A stretch of DNA of 64,000 bases from Ganoderma boninense (GCA_002900995.3 CM035304.1:3791612-3855611); one strand, 5' to 3'. Shown: positions 34,448 to 46,963, numbered from the stretch's first letter. Translations and numbers: made by a program. The notes: a model not told the origin generated them from the letters alone.

Positions 34448-34690
34448 GAGCCGGATGCGAGACTGTGGGCAGGTCCAGATGTGTATGCTTGTAAGTACAT
34501 ACGCCATGTATTCTGAAAATATCCTTCCACATGGGCCTATTGTACTTTGAGCGCGCGAGTGGTTCGCAGAACTTCGAGAGCGCCTGGATTCGGTCCTACC
34601 CGCAGCCGCAGACCGTTGATATATGGCTTCTGAAGGTTGCGATAGCCTTGACATTTTACCCGCACCTACCAGGCGGGTTGAGTTCCATTA

Positions 34691-36437
34691 ATGCTGTACG
34701 ACGATGACGACGACTTCGTAAACTACCTCTTTACTCCTATGCGGTGCAGCGAGGCTGGCTGACATCACCGCTTTCCAGATAGTGGACGACGAGGGGGCAA
34801 AGCGGATGCGCCCCGCACCCTTGCCCGAGGGCGACCTGGCGATGCTGCATGGACGGACACCCGTCGAAGTACAGGCAGTCGTCTCTCGTCGCATTCAGGA
34901 ATACCACTCAATGGTTGAAGACATTGAGGACTTCATCCATCGACTGTCCACCATCCACAACACCGCAGCCCCCATTCACGCCAAACTGCCTCCCGAGCTT
35001 CTCATTCAGATCTTCGCACTGGTGGTTCCCAACCATCGAGACCACATCAAGCTCACGCACGTCTGCCGGGCTTGGCGGGAACTGATCCTCAAGACGCCGG
35101 AATTCTGGGCGGACATGGTTCTGGCTAGCGGACAGCCGAAGCGTCCCACGGACTTCAACTGGATGATTAAGTTCATCCAACACTCCGCGCCGCTCACGTA
35201 CGCATTAAACGCGGGTCCCAACGTTCCGTTCTTGCAGTCGCTGGAATCTCGTGGGCATCTCAGCCGTCTCTCTGAGCTGTCCATCCGTTTGGAGGACAAG
35301 TTTGCCCTCCTCAAGCTCACGATGCCAAGCTTGGAGACCCTCCGTTGTGCAGCTATTGGGCATCGATTCCTCGATCTGCCTGCGCCGGATTTTGATCACA
35401 CCATGCCTTCCGCTTCTCACAGATTTCCTCGGTTGCGGAAGCTGGAGTGCCTCCACGGCTGCCTTTTTGCGCCATCGTTGGCGTTCCCGTCCCTCAAAGT
35501 CTTGATCCACTACGATCGCCCGCTCGAATTCTTCTTGTTTCTGAAGGGACTGGAGCTCTGCGTAAACCTAGAAGAGCTGGTTCTCCTCAACTGGACGCCT
35601 CCAATATACCCACCGACTCCCATTCCAACTCTTAGTCTCCCCTGCACAGTTCCTCACTTGCGCCGCTGCCAAATCGAGACCTGTCACGACGGTGTTGCGT
35701 CTTGTGTGCATGAGTTCCTCTCTAGCGTTGCCCTGCCGTCCAACGCGCACCTGTTGGTGGAATCTGAGTCTGTCTCGCGACCAGCTTGGATAATACCCAC
35801 CTCCCCCCCACCTGCAGTCGTCCAAACCGTCGACGTCGCTCGAGTGAAGTTGTCATCGGATCCCAGTCAAGGTGCCTGGCACCACGAGGTCCACGGCTTC
35901 GCCGGGGACTCGGAGTGCCTCACGCTCACGATGTGTCAAACTGCTTGGGGCGCGATGCTCACCGCGAACGACTGCTCAAGTCCTCTCCGCAGCATCGCAG
36001 ACCTGTTGTCTTTCGGGCGGCTTGCTTCCTTGGTACTCCAATTCGGGAGTGGCAACTCGGTGACCGTAGACGCTTGGCTGCACGTTCTTGCAGCCCTTCC
36101 CCTCCTCACCGACTTAACAGTGAGGATCAGCTCATGCCGCCACCTTCTCCGGGCATTACGGCGCCCGAGAGCCGAAGGCGAGGCCGTGCTTTGTGCGGGT
36201 CTCAGGCGGCTCTCGATCGCGTCCGCGAACGGGGCCGGGGTGCACGAACTGCTGGTTATGGCAATCGAGTGGCGGACTTCGCTGGGTCTGCGACTCGAGA
36301 AGCTGGAGTATCGGAACCCGACGTCGGCCCCCTTGTCGGAGAACCGACTGCGAAGGCTGCAAGCGGTCGTCCCAGAAGTGGTTGTTCTGTTGACCTACGA
36401 GGTTGAGTCGGTATGTCGCAGATTCAGTGAGGAATAA
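34691..36437 (+). CDS. F-box protein with leucine-rich C-terminal region
   Basis: Mushroom-type F-box protein, expected to link SCF ubiquitin ligase to substrates. Exon 1 (34691-34717) encodes only MLYDDDDDF. Intron 34718-34778 ends in CTTTCCAG and joins IVDDEGAKRM in frame, giving 561 residues. A coiled-coil-like helix (VSRRIQEYHSMVEDIEDFIH) precedes the F-box at about residues 75-120 (AKLPPELLIQIFALVVPNHR, then LTHVCRAWRELILKTPEFWA). This arrangement is very common in Agaricomycetes. The rest is a single long exon with leucine-rich segments. If the short first exon were wrong, the ATG at 34806 would give a protein about 19 residues shorter that keeps the F-box. No partner gene is evident nearby. 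Confidence 0.86.
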
Positions 36438-37082
36438 ATGCGGAGCCTTTCGTGTTAACGTACGCGGAGACTCTAACAGTGTTGCTCCCATGACGCTGCA
36501 TATGATGCGTTTTCCTGGTAAGTCTTCGAGTTATGAAATCTGCACGTGCATGGCTTCTGATGCGTGCTCGTCGCTAGCTCCATTTGTGAAACTGTCAAGA
36601 ACGTTGTTTTTGTACAAGAATTGCCTACGAGTGCCCGGGCTCGGTTCCAGTAAGCGGAGATAGAGGCCCGCCGTGTGCTTCTCCAAAAGCCTCGATTCAT
36701 CAAACGAGTCCTTGATAAGTCCTCTACGGTGCCCGCACAATGGAAGACCTGTCACCTTGTTTCCTCGAATTTGACCTGTCGTTGTACTTACGTGCCGTAA
36801 CACAGATGGTTGGGGTTGAGGCGGTGAAGAGAGCGCCGGGATGAATGCTTCTTTGCTTCTTGTACCGCACGGGGCAGTCTGTCTGTCTCCGACTCATACC
36901 ATGGCCTCGTGCTTACGAAAAGTCATGTTCTCTCTCCGCCATCACCGCTGTGCGACATCAATTCGAAGGTTTCCAATACCTCGGCCGGCCATTAGAATGC
37001 GACCATTCACAATATAAAGGCAATGAGTTCCATCTTACCCGTCCATCTTACCCGCCTCTCCCCTCTCAGGGTCAGCCCTAAG
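36438..37082. other. Intergenic region with peptidase promoter
   Basis: About 650 bp with only short frames. The downstream end contains the TATA box of the sedolisin gene. No other feature is supported. Confidence 0.5.
37013..37018 (+). promoter_or_regulatory. TATA box of the sedolisin peptidase gene
   Basis: TATAAA lies 65 bp before the ATG at 37083. It decides the start: an in-frame ATG at 37023 lies only five bases after the box, so it should be upstream of the transcript start. Confidence 0.7.
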
Positions 37083-39170
37083 ATGTTGCTCATCCGCTCC
37101 TTGGTCCTTGGGCTCGCGTCTTTCGCCCTTGCCTCGCGCGAGCCGACACCCATCAAGCGCGTGGCGCATGAATCACGTCGATCTCTACCATCCGGATGGA
37201 GCGCCGTTCGCCGTGCCGAGCCCGACGCGATCCTCCCTCTCAACGTCGGTCTCACCCAATCCAACCTGGAGAACCTCGAGGCCTATCTCCTGGATGTCGC
37301 GCACCCGGAGTCGCCCAACTACAGCAAGCACTGGACCCCCAAGGAAGTTGCGACGGCCTTCCGCCCCTCCGCAGAATCCTACGACGCGGTCCGGGACTGG
37401 CTCATTGAGGACGGGTCGATTGATGCGGGCCGGATCGTCCTCAGTAAGAGCGGCAACTGGGTCATGACCAACGTGACTGTCGCGGAAGCCGAGCGGCTCC
37501 TCGGGACGCAATACTTTGTCTACGAGCACGCTGAGGACCGACGCGAGCACGTCGCCTGCCACGGCGCATACCACCTTCCCGAGACGGTGTCCAAGCATGT
37601 GGACCTCATCACGCCGACCCTGCACTTCGACGTCAAGGTCCGTCGGCATGGAAGCTCAGACCAGATGTCGGCCGCAAAGAATGTTGGCAGCGTGGGTTTC
37701 GGCGCGGCGCCGAAGATAGATGGCGTCCTCCATGTTAGTTCCGCACAAGTTCCCCTTGCATGCCTTTGATGCTAAACACGTTTCCGGGTCAGGATATCTT
37801 CACTGACCTCGAACACTGCGATGAGACAATCACGCTCGCGTGCCTGCGCGTGCTCTACGACTTCGTTTACGAACCTCTGGCTCCGAACAAGAACTCGATA
37901 GGCGTCGGTAAGTAACGGATCATCATCGCTATTGAGCACAACCCTTCATAACCACAATATGGTCGTACAGTTGAATACACACCTCAAAGCCATAACCCTT
38001 CAGATTTCGACGTCTTCTTCGGAAACTATTCCAAGGACCAAGTCGGCGAGCGCCCCACTCTTATTAGCATTGATGGTGGCGCTCTTACGCCTGGCGGTGA
38101 CCTCGGCGAGTCCAGTCTCGACTTGCAGTACGTCCTTGGTCTTGTCGGCAAAAGGCAAAAAGTGCTACTCTACCAAACGGGCGATGCAATCGAGAGCGGA
38201 TCGTTCAACAACCTTCTCGATGGCCTTGATGGTTCGTACTGCACGTTTGAGGGCGGCGACGATCCTAGCCAAGATGGCATATACCCCGACCCCAATCCCG
38301 GTGGATACAAGGGCCCGGAGGATTGTGGAGGCAAGCCTACTGCATACGTCATTTCGACATCCTATGGCTACCAGGAGGCGGATCTCACTCCCGCGTACAT
38401 GCAACGCCAATGTGCAGAGTACGGAAAGCTCAGCCTGACTGGCATCACATTCGTTTACTCGTCCGGCGACTCTGGCGTGGCTGGCTTTGATGGCTCGTGC
38501 CTCACCGAGGATGGGCAGCAGGTAATTGGCGCATCTCGGTTCAACCCGACTTTCCCTGGCGGGTGCCCGTACGTGACCTCTGTCGGTGCCACTCAGGTCG
38601 TCCCCGGGCACAAGGTCACGGATCGCGAGAGCGCGGTGTTCCAGCGCTTCCCGTCGGGCGGCGGGTTTTCGAACATCTTCGCGCGCCCAGTCTTCCAGAA
38701 ATCTGCGGTTGCTGGATACCTTGAGAAGTTCCCGCCCCCCTACGCGGCCGGCGTCTTCAACACGACTGGCAGGGCGTTCCCCGACGTCGCTGCGAACGGC
38801 CTCAATTACTCCGTCGCGATAAATGGCCAGTTCAGATTGGTCTCTGGGACGTCTGCATCTGCGCCGACGTTTGCGTCCATCCTCTCTGCGATCAACGATG
38901 CCCGACTCGCTGTCGGGAAGAAACCCGTTGGCTGGGTCAACCCCGCTGTAAGTCCAATCTCCGACTGACAATGTTTGACTTCCAGTGCTGATGCCCTCTC
39001 GACAGCTTTACACACCCACGTTTTCCCTGGCATTCAATGACATCGTCAACGGCTCCAACCCAGGTTGCGGCACCAATGGGTTCGCCGCGAAGCCTGGATG
39101 GGATCCCGTCAGTGGTCTTGGGACCCCCAACTTCTTGAAGCTCCTGCCGCAGTTCCTCCTTCTCCCGTGA
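37083..39170 (+). CDS. Secreted tripeptidyl peptidase, sedolisin family (MEROPS S53)
   Basis: Acid serine-carboxyl peptidase that removes tripeptides from extracellular proteins at low pH. Exons are 37083-37733, 37793-37907, 37971-38947 and 39006-39170, giving 635 residues. A signal peptide (MLLIRSLVLGLASFALA) is followed by a pro-domain (about residues 20-200, with SPNYSKHWTPKEVATAFRPS). The catalytic domain shows Glu and Asp in GESSLDLQY, the oxyanion Asp in YSSGDSGVAG, the nucleophile Ser in SGTSASAPTFAS, and the C-terminal calcium site around FNDIVNGSNPGCGTNGF with GWDPVSGLGTPNF. All catalytic residues are present, so an active enzyme is expected. The ATG at 37083 is chosen over 37023 because of the TATA box and the signal peptide. 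Its neighbour across 0.75 kb is an amino-acid permease, which fits extracellular protein use, but co-regulation is not shown. Confidence 0.95.
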
Positions 39171-39917
39171 TGGACACTTTTGTGTGAGATGGACTATTTT
39201 CCGAGTCCTCGTGACGCAGCAGCTACTGGAGATTGACTTGTGGAGATCGAGAGACGAACGATCAGATCCATTCTTTCACCATTGACCATGGGCAACTCGT
39301 AGTGATGTCGGGACTCAGCGGTATCTGCAGGAACCAACGTAAATCACGGTCGTTTCTTGGGGTTACACATTAGGCATTATTAAGTACGGAGGAGAGTCCT
39401 GGATATTTGCGTAGTTTGGTCTGTCGTTCGATGTCCCCTTGCATCCTTATTGACGGAGACGCGACTCAGATGAGGGTGTAGGCAACTCTCGACCTTCGTA
39501 ACATATGATCTAGGACCGGAAAGTCAGCATGAGGAGGCATTGGCATAGTAAGGAAAAGCCCCGTAACATGCTTTTTAACAGGACATTTCTCTAACCTGCA
39601 CCCTAGGCGCTCCAGGACGCCCATCAAAAGGTGGGGCGAATCGAAGGCTTCTTCCTGCGCAACAGCCGGTCACTCAGGCTGAGCATGACAGTTCTTTGAG
39701 GCGCAAGGCTCAGGACAAGCATTGTCAAGCTGTCAGAGAACCGGCGTCTTTCAGGTGGGAGAACAATACCGGGAATTTCCGGACTGTGGCATTGCGCTTG
39801 TTTGACTTACATACATCCATGCGCAAAGCCACAGGGCGGGAGCGCTAGTAATGGGGGGGAGTAAAGTAGCATTGTACAGTATGTCCCAAAACGTTCGAAC
39901 GAGCATGATACTCGAAC
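39171..39917. other. Intergenic region between convergent peptidase and permease genes
   Basis: About 750 bp that should contain both 3' UTRs. No conserved frame, RNA fold or repeat was found. Confidence 0.5.
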
Positions 39918-42081
39918 TCATCTGGCCCTTGCTGAGTAAGTCCGGGCGAATACATGTCGCCGCAGCCCGTCCTGCCCGACCTCCTCGCGGCGCTCCAGAC
40001 GGTACCCGCCCACCTTGGGTAGGACATGTCCCCACAGGATCCAGTACAGGAAACCGAGACCGAACACGGCCCACCCAGCGACAGCGTGTGTCCAATACGG
40101 AAGGTGGACGTACGGCTCGCCGCCGGGGGGCGGTCGGACGAAGGGCACAACGAAGAGGAAGACGTTCGCTGCTCCAAAGAAAGCAGCGGCGGCGACCGCG
40201 AAGCGCGAGGGGCGCGTCCAGTCGGGGAAGGGACGGAAGTGGAGGTAGACGATTCCGAAGGAGATAACGGCGTTGATTACGGAAAGCGGGTATGAAATCT
40301 ACGAGGGTGAGTTAGTTTTTGAGGGAATGAAAAACAGCACCGAGGTGATTGCGTACAGAGTTGAGGACAAAGTTGTATGTGTCGCCAGGCGGGAGTGCCC
40401 AGATGACGATTGTGCAGACGAACCAGTCTGCAGTCACAGCAAAGTCAGAGAAGCTGAAGCGATTGCCATGTCTAGACAGACACAGCAGACTCACGGAGGC
40501 CCAATCCTGCTAGAGGGGCGTTGAAAGGGACGGTTGCTGCCCCAGAATTTGCTAAATGGGAGAATTCCCTCGCGACCAAGTTCCTGGTTGACACGGCCTT
40601 GGGAGAAGATCTGTCCAGTCATCTGTGAGTCCACGTAACCACTTAGCCCAAGGATTCTGCTAATGCTCACCACAGCGAGAACGTTGCCTAGGGCAGAGAG
40701 TGCTACAAAGACATCAAGAGCACGCTCCGCAGATGTGCCGTAAACATTGCGGAAGAGCAACGCAGCCACCAAAGTACCGGAGCTCGTGATTTCCTCCTTT
40801 GTGGCGGCAGCTGTAATGTCGTGGTGAGCTTTTCTTGCTCCTAGTTGTACTGCTACGCAATCTTACCGAAGTACGCAATGTTCGAGAGGATATAGAAGAT
40901 CGTAATGATGCCAATAGCCAGTGTTCCAGCGATGCGCACGGTGCGCTGGGGGTTCTTCACCTCTGAGAGCGCATAGTTGACGTTACTGAAGCCAATGTAC
41001 GACCAAATTACCTGAATACCTGGAGCTCAGACTCGCTGCCCGACATGGAACCCATAACACAGCCCACTCACGTTGTACAAGCTAAGGCAGAACGACGACG
41101 CGCTCGCAGTCGTTCCCTCGAACGCATGCGAAAAGTTGTGCGGCTTCGGGACCTTCAAGTGTCCGCCGAGCGCGACGAAGCCGGTGATGATGACGATGAG
41201 GACAATGATGACCTTGATGACACCCAGCACGTTCAGAAGGCGCAGCCCCCAGCGGAGCCGCGTGCCGTGCAGGACGAACGCGAACGTGAGACCCGCCCAG
41301 CCGATCAGGCGCGGCTTCCATTCGTAACTGCCCGCGTCCGCTACATTGCCCGCGGTGAGGAGATAGTCCCCAAAGACGACCGAGTTGCCGGACGCCCAGC
41401 CGAGCAGGACGCCGTTCGCGGCATAGAGCGCGGTGATGAAGTACTTGGGGCGGCGGACGAGGTATTCGAGGTAGTTCTTTTCTCCGCCGTTGCGAGGGAG
41501 GGCCTGCGGGAGGAGTTATCGATGATCCGTCAGTCGGTCGAGTCTATGTACACAGTTGGGGAGAACACCCGAGACTGACCGAGCCCCAGACGACGTACAC
41601 CCACATGCCCGCGGCTGCGATGACGGATCCAATGACCCACATGAAGCTGCGGACGTGTGAGACCAGCATATAGTGACCCTCCGGCGTGACTTACAGGGCA
41701 AGACCAACGCTTCCACTGAGAGCTAGGATTGTACTTGGCGTCGAGAAGATACTACGCACCGGCACGCGTCAGGAATCGGTCTCAACACCAATACGAGTGA
41801 TGAGCTTAACGAACCCCGTGCCAATAATGCGGTTGAAGATGATGAAGATGGCTGAAAAGAGCCCAATCTGCTTCCTCTCCGGCACGTTGACAGCGTCGGC
41901 CTCATCGAAACGGATTTGCGCTTTGACGCGCTGAATTTCGGCATTGGTATCCCTGTTGGTACAAATATTTCTCTGGTCAGTCCCGACTCGTCTGCCCGTG
42001 GAGTAAAAAAAGATGGACACACGTAGTGACGTCTGCCGACGAGACGGATGGCGACCCCTTCGCGTACTCAGAGTCCGCCAT
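39918..42081 (-). CDS. High-affinity methionine/amino-acid permease, MUP1-like (APC superfamily)
   Basis: Plasma-membrane proton-coupled amino-acid uptake permease of the LAT-like APC group, typically with 12 helices. The start MADSEYAKGSPSVSSADVTT is on a short exon. The next exon gives RKQIGLFSAIFIIFNRIIGT, continuing after an intron with GIFSTPSTILALSGSVGLAL; this unwound first helix (GTGIFSTP) is the substrate-binding signature. Later segments include MWVYVVWGSALPRNGGEKNY, LLGWASGNSVVFGDYLL, WSYIGFSNVNYALSEVKNP and DWFVCTIVIWALPPGDTYNF. The N-terminal cytosolic region is lysine-poor but Ser-rich. The last exon ends RRHVFARTYSARAR. The join around 41800-41735 uses acceptor GTGCGTAG. About eight introns were traced. 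Substrate preference for methionine is inferred from resemblance to MUP1 and not shown by a unique residue. A TATA-like box lies about 90 bp upstream. Confidence 0.92.
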
Positions 42082-42166
42082 GGTCCGCGCCAAAAAAGAA
42101 CAGCAGGGAGGGAGAGGGCGGGAGTGGGGTTGGCGGACAGAGCCAAGGAGTCGGAAGAAGAATTGT

Positions 42167-42172
42167 ATTATA
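42167..42172 (-). promoter_or_regulatory. TATA-like box of the permease gene
   Basis: On the minus strand CCAATATAATAC combines CCAAT with TATAAT about 90 bp before the permease ATG. Confidence 0.5.
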
Positions 42173-43015
42173 TTGGCCTCAGGCTGGGCACGCAGAGCGT
42201 GGGCAACGGGCCATGGACCATTGAGCAAGCCGCGAGCAAAATCGCGTTCTGGAAGCGGTGCATTGCATAACGTTCACCCACGACTCGAGGAGATCCGAGC
42301 CCCGTCGCGGTCGTCGCCCATGAGCACGGGCACGAGAAGGGGGATGACGAAGACGGAGCTCACGATGGCGCAAGAGCTGGTTGTATCAAACTTCCCTAGG
42401 AATTGATCCTGAGTCCCGGCTGATCTGTACAATGACTGGCTAAAATTTGTCAACAGGTGGAAAACGAACGCCATGTTGATTTCTTGACGGTCGATTGAGG
42501 GCTGGGGTGACCGAGTAAGAGAAGGAACGAGTGCCAGCAAGCGTGATTGCACACAAGGGTCGACGTATGAGCGCATATCTGTTCCTAGGTGTTCCTGGCC
42601 AGAGCCCTTGTTTCCAGCAAGGCTGAGCCTCGGAGGTGTTGGGAATGCCGGCAACGAGACATGGCAGAAGAGAGCACAAGTTCCCTTCGCCAGCCTCGCC
42701 CCAGCTCTCACGCGTCACCGGGACATCGCGGTCCGGTAACCGCTCCGTAGAAACGCTATCTAGATCTCAATCTCGAAGACTGTACGATGTCATGACGCTA
42801 CACTGGGTCTAGCAGCACGCGCGTGTCTAGGTAATGCAACAGGTATACAATACGAGTGAGTGACACAAAGTCTGACCCATGTCCAGACTGCACACAGCGA
42901 TGCAACGCCGGATATGGATGATGCCCCGAATGAGGATGGACAATAATGGGAAATGTTCATGACGAAGTCAGCGTACCAAGGAATTGCGACCCATATAGGG
43001 AGGTAACAACAACGA
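42173..43015. other. Intergenic region upstream of permease and downstream of zuotin
   Basis: About 840 bp containing the permease upstream region and the 3' flank of the zuotin gene. Short antisense frames have no recognisable content. Confidence 0.5.
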
Positions 43016-44617
43016 TTATGCCGCCTCGCCTCCCTCAACCGCACGCTGCGCTCGCCTCGCCTTCTTCGCCGCGTTAGCTGCGGCAGCCTTTGCCTTCTTC
43101 GCCTCAGCGCGTGCGACCTGCAGATCAACGTAAGACATCGCTCCTACGCGACAAGTAGTGTAGCGTCGAACACGCACCTTCTCCTCCTCTTCCTTCTTCT
43201 TTGCATCCTCCTCCGCTTTCCGCTTCTCTTCCTCGGCCTTCTGCTTCGAGTTGGCTCCACCTGCACCGTTCACGGCGCCCTTGCCCTTCTTCTTCGCCTC
43301 GCGCGCCTCCTTCTCTTCCTGCCTAATGCGCTTGATACGAGGGTCGACCGCGAGCGCGGTGTCTACGATCCCGCGAAGCCGCGCCGTGTCCTCCTTCTTG
43401 CGACGTGCACGCTCAGACTTGTTCTTCTTCTCTGTGTATCGCTTGTCGTCGCGACTAATATCCCACGAACCCGTCAGTATCTCATGGGCCTGAGCTGACA
43501 GACACGGTGTACGCACTTGTCGCTGCCCTCGTTAACTTCCTTGTCGAGGTACTCGAAGCTCCGCCAGCTGTCGAAGTTGTACCAGAAGTCGTAAAACGCC
43601 TCGACGGTCTCCTTCGAATCCTCGTATACGCCGAGCATCGGCACGGGCTGCTTCCTGCTGAATCGCGCCTCGCGCTCGAACACGGGCGCGAAGCCCTCGA
43701 AGAAGAATTTCTCTGGGTGCTTGTGCTTCGTTACTTGCGACTGCGTGGGGACGTCGTCTTGCATAAGCTCAAAGTACGGGTCGACGGAGTCGAACTGACG
43801 GCGACGCTCGGGATTCGTGAGCACCTCGAACGCCTTTTGGATGCATTTGAAGAACGCGTCGTCGTTGGCGTCGCCGACCTGGCCTGCCTTCTTGTCCGGA
43901 TGGTGCTTGAGCACCTTTTTCCGGTCTGGAAGACCAACGAATGAGCGTCCAGGCATGGGGATCGTAGTATGTTTCGAGACGCGGGGAAGATATGATACGT
44001 TTACGGGCGATCTTCAAGCGCGGAAAACGAAGTGCGACAAAGGGAAAGAGGAAGACGGGCCTCTTTAAGGAAAGAGAAAAATGGAAACCGGACGTACGTG
44101 CAATCTTAATCTGGTCCGCAGAGGCTTGGTACCGCAAGTGTGAGAGGCCAAGGACAGCATAATGATCTTGTTTCTGTCGCCGGAGTATTGTCAAGATAAG
44201 TGCACAGAAGGACCGCCGGGTACGCACCTTCCACTCCTTGGGATCCAACAGCAATAAGTCCGCCCCCTCCTTTTCATCGCCAACGCCGAGATCGTCTTCA
44301 ATAACCGCCCCGTTCCCGTTCAAGGCCTCCAGCCGCTTCCGTTCCTCCTCCGCGTGCTTGTCGTGCTCCTCAAAGGTGAGGTTATGTACGGCTCTCCGTA
44401 CGTGGGCGAGATACGCCTCGCCTGCCGGGAGTAGCTTGCGCTCGACCAACGCTTCTCGGACAAGGAATTCAAGAATGTCTCAGTATACAGGTACATCTTC
44501 GCTCTCCGCGGCGATCTGCCGATACTCACGCGCACTGGATTTTCCTGAGCCTTGGGGCGCCGTCCAGCCTGCGGGGAGTGGTGGGGGCACGACGGGGAGC
44601 TCTACGACGTTCGCCAT
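43016..44617 (-). CDS. zuo1: Zuotin, ribosome-associated J-domain co-chaperone
   Basis: J-protein of the ribosome-associated complex; with Ssz1 it stimulates the Hsp70 Ssb at the ribosome exit tunnel to help nascent chains fold. Start MANVVELPVVPPPLPAGWTA. The J-domain is built from two exons, QDHYAVLGLSHLRYQASADQ and then IKIAHRKKVLKHHPDKKAGQ, with the HPD motif intact. The zuotin-homology region follows (FFKCIQKAFEVLTNPERRRQ, KFFFEGFAPVFEREARFSRK, FYDFWYNFDSWRSFEYLDKE). Next is the charged ribosome-binding helix region with AEEEKRKAEEDAKKKEEEEK. It ends RAQRAVEGGEAA without SANT repeats, as usual in fungi and unlike animal MPP11. The intron inside the J-domain leaves a C nucleotide that completes the His of AHRKK. 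Divergent from the exonuclease gene. Confidence 0.95.
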
Positions 44618-45065
44618 GGCGATTTTGAGGGTGTGGAGGGGGAAGAGAGAGGTGCTGGAGAGCGAGTGGCAAGAGTTTGTTTCTGTGATGATCTCGGCTG
44701 CCCTGCCTCGCCCGCTGCCCAAAAATTTCCCAGTCGCCGCGCGGCAGCCTGGGTGTGCCCGATTTGGAAGGACACGGGCGTCTCATAGTCACGGTCCCGT
44801 GATACACGTGACCACGTTCAAGTCGCGCGTCGCGGCCTTCTCCGACGCGTCAATCAGCGCCGACAACGTCCACGACGACGACGACTCCCATTTTCCGCTT
44901 CCTTCCACGAGTGCATATCTCACATACACTAGTACTTGCTCTCAGTGACGCTACGCGGCTTTCCCGAACACAAGAACGCCTGCCTCGAGCTGAACTCTGC
45001 GACGACTTCTAGACAAAGAAACCCGGATCACTTTGTCGCCCGTCGCACGACTGTCCGGACCAAGG
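44618..45065. promoter_or_regulatory. Shared divergent promoter region of zuotin and WRN-like exonuclease
   Basis: A 448-bp interval between two opposite start codons must hold both promoters. I see no clear TATA, and the interval is GC-rich, as in housekeeping bidirectional promoters. A CACGTG-like motif (ACACGTGACC) lies near 44803-44812. Confidence 0.45.
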
Positions 45066-46963
45066 ATGAACGAGTCAGCAACATCTTCTACCTCTACCAC
45101 CAAGCCCGTCCGTCGGTCCAAAATCCTCGCCGCGCTTGACGCTGAGCTCCACAACTGCCTTCCTGATCCCCTCGTCCCTGACGCCGCCAACCTCGTTGCG
45201 AGCTCGCGGTAGGTGCCGCATCTCACCTTGTAATGTGTAACAGTTCAGTGGCTCACGTTCCTGCTACACAGCCAACGTCAACAGACTGGCACAATGGGAC
45301 AGTGGATTTCTCGCCCCGGCGGCGAAGTATCTGGTCCCGCTTCCTCAATGGAGACCGGTCCCAGCAAACCGTCTTCGAAGGGCAAAGACAAAGCCACTGC
45401 CGTTGACCTTCATCGTACTCCAAGTGGCATCGAGAACAACCCCGCAACGGCCGAAGGTGATGCAGAAGGGTCTCCTCCTGTCGCCACTAAGCCCACATCG
45501 AAGAGCAAGGCGCAATCCCGAAGCAAGTCCAACCTTCCAATATACTCGTACAAACAGTATCGCCCTACCCCTGCCGTTGTCTACACTCAACATGAGGAAG
45601 AGGCCAACGACCTCGTCCAAGGCATGAAAGGTCCTCTCGGCTTCGACCTCGAGTGGGTCGTCACCTTCCGCCGTGGGAAGCAACCTTTGGAGAGACGAAC
45701 GGCCTTGGTGCAGTTGTGCAATGCACAAATGATCCTCCTGGTGCAAGTCAGCGCAATGAAGAGTATGCTTTAGCACAACATCTCCTGTGGCATCGACTGA
45801 CTAGCCCATATAGAGTTTCCGCAGAAACTCAAGGTAATTCAGCTGGTCTCTCATTGTGTGTGCTGCTAGAGGCTCAAAGTCTGTCTTTCAGGAGGTCATC
45901 GAGAACAAAGACATCATGAAGCTAGGCGCCAATATTCGCAGTGCGTCCTCTCTGTGCCATCCGTCCCTGCTACCCACACCGAACCAATCTCCTAGACGAC
46001 GGCCAGAAGCTCTTCCGCGACTTCGGCATCCTTGCCGCTGGCCTCGTCGAGCTCGGCACTCTCGCCCACCTCGCCGACCCAACGTTCCGCCAGACCTACA
46101 ACCGTAACATCGTCGCGCTCGCCAAAGTCGTCGAGTTCTACACGCACAAGGCGCTCGACAAGGGCAAGGTCCGCACGAGCGACTGGGAGGCGAAGCTCTC
46201 GAATGCGCAGATCACGTACTCCGCCAACGACGCGCACTGTGCCCTGACCGTCTACAATGTCCTGATGGCCATCGCTGCTGAGAACGAGAAGGAAGTGGAC
46301 TGGAAGGCCTGCGCTGCGGACCTGGAGAAAGACTACCGTGAGAAGACCGCCGCCAACGCCAACGCTACCACAGCCCTTGCAACATCGTCTCAAGCCACCG
46401 AAGTGGCCGCAGAAGACAAACAAACCTCCTCAGGTTCTTCCGCGTCTACGCCTACGCCCACTCCGGGACCGACGCAGACACAGCCGCACACCTCGCTCAC
46501 GAGGACGACCTCTGCAGGCTGGAACCCATTCGCGCTCCCGCCTTCCTCCTCCAGCACGAGCATGAGCAGAACGTCCAGCCAAGCCACGACCAGCACGCAG
46601 TCGACCCAGCTCCCACTCGGCGAGCGGCCGCGCCCACAGCACCTGCGCGCATACAACCTGTGGCACAACCGCGACATGGCGCTCGCCGACATCTGCGCAA
46701 CGCTCCGGAGCAAGGAGAACCCCCTGGCCGAGAGCACCGTCATGTACGTCCATGTCTCCTTGTGCTGTGCATGTCGACTGCGCATGAAAGGTACTGATGC
46801 ACGAGTGCGCACTGGCAGATCGTACGTCGTGCGGGCGCTGCAGGCGGACCCGACCCTGCCGCTCTCCATGGAGCGCCTGAAGGCGTTCGTCCAGCTCGAG
46901 GCGGGCTCATGGCGGCGCCACCGGGACTGGATTCTTGAGAAGGACGGGTACAAGAAGGCGTAG
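45066..46963 (+). CDS. WRN-like DEDDy 3'-5' exonuclease with C-terminal HTH domain
   Basis: DnaQ/RNase D-fold 3'-5' exonuclease resembling the exonuclease half of Werner syndrome protein, probably nuclear. Exon 1 starts MNESATSSTSTTKPVRRSKI. The intron after 45208 splices to 45272. Motif I is GFDLEWVVTF (Asp and Glu). Motif II is formed across an intron as GANIRNDGQKLFRDFG. Motif III is TYSANDAHCAL (Tyr and Asp), so all metal-binding residues are present. A disordered Ser/Thr/Pro linker follows (about 46370-46620). Next is a helix-turn-helix region (YNLWHNRDMALADICATLRS, ESTVISYVVRALQADPTLPL, WRRHRDWILEKDG) like that downstream of RecQ helicases. There is no helicase domain between them. The nucleic-acid substrate is inferred. 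Confidence 0.9.

Noticed and set aside
35786..36406. 206-codon frame inside the second F-box gene
   Set aside because: Same-strand shadow of the 551-codon exon, with Arg-rich composition and no motif.
38165..38971. 268-codon antisense frame in the sedolisin gene
   Set aside because: It mirrors the catalytic exon of a well-supported peptidase and has no independent motif.
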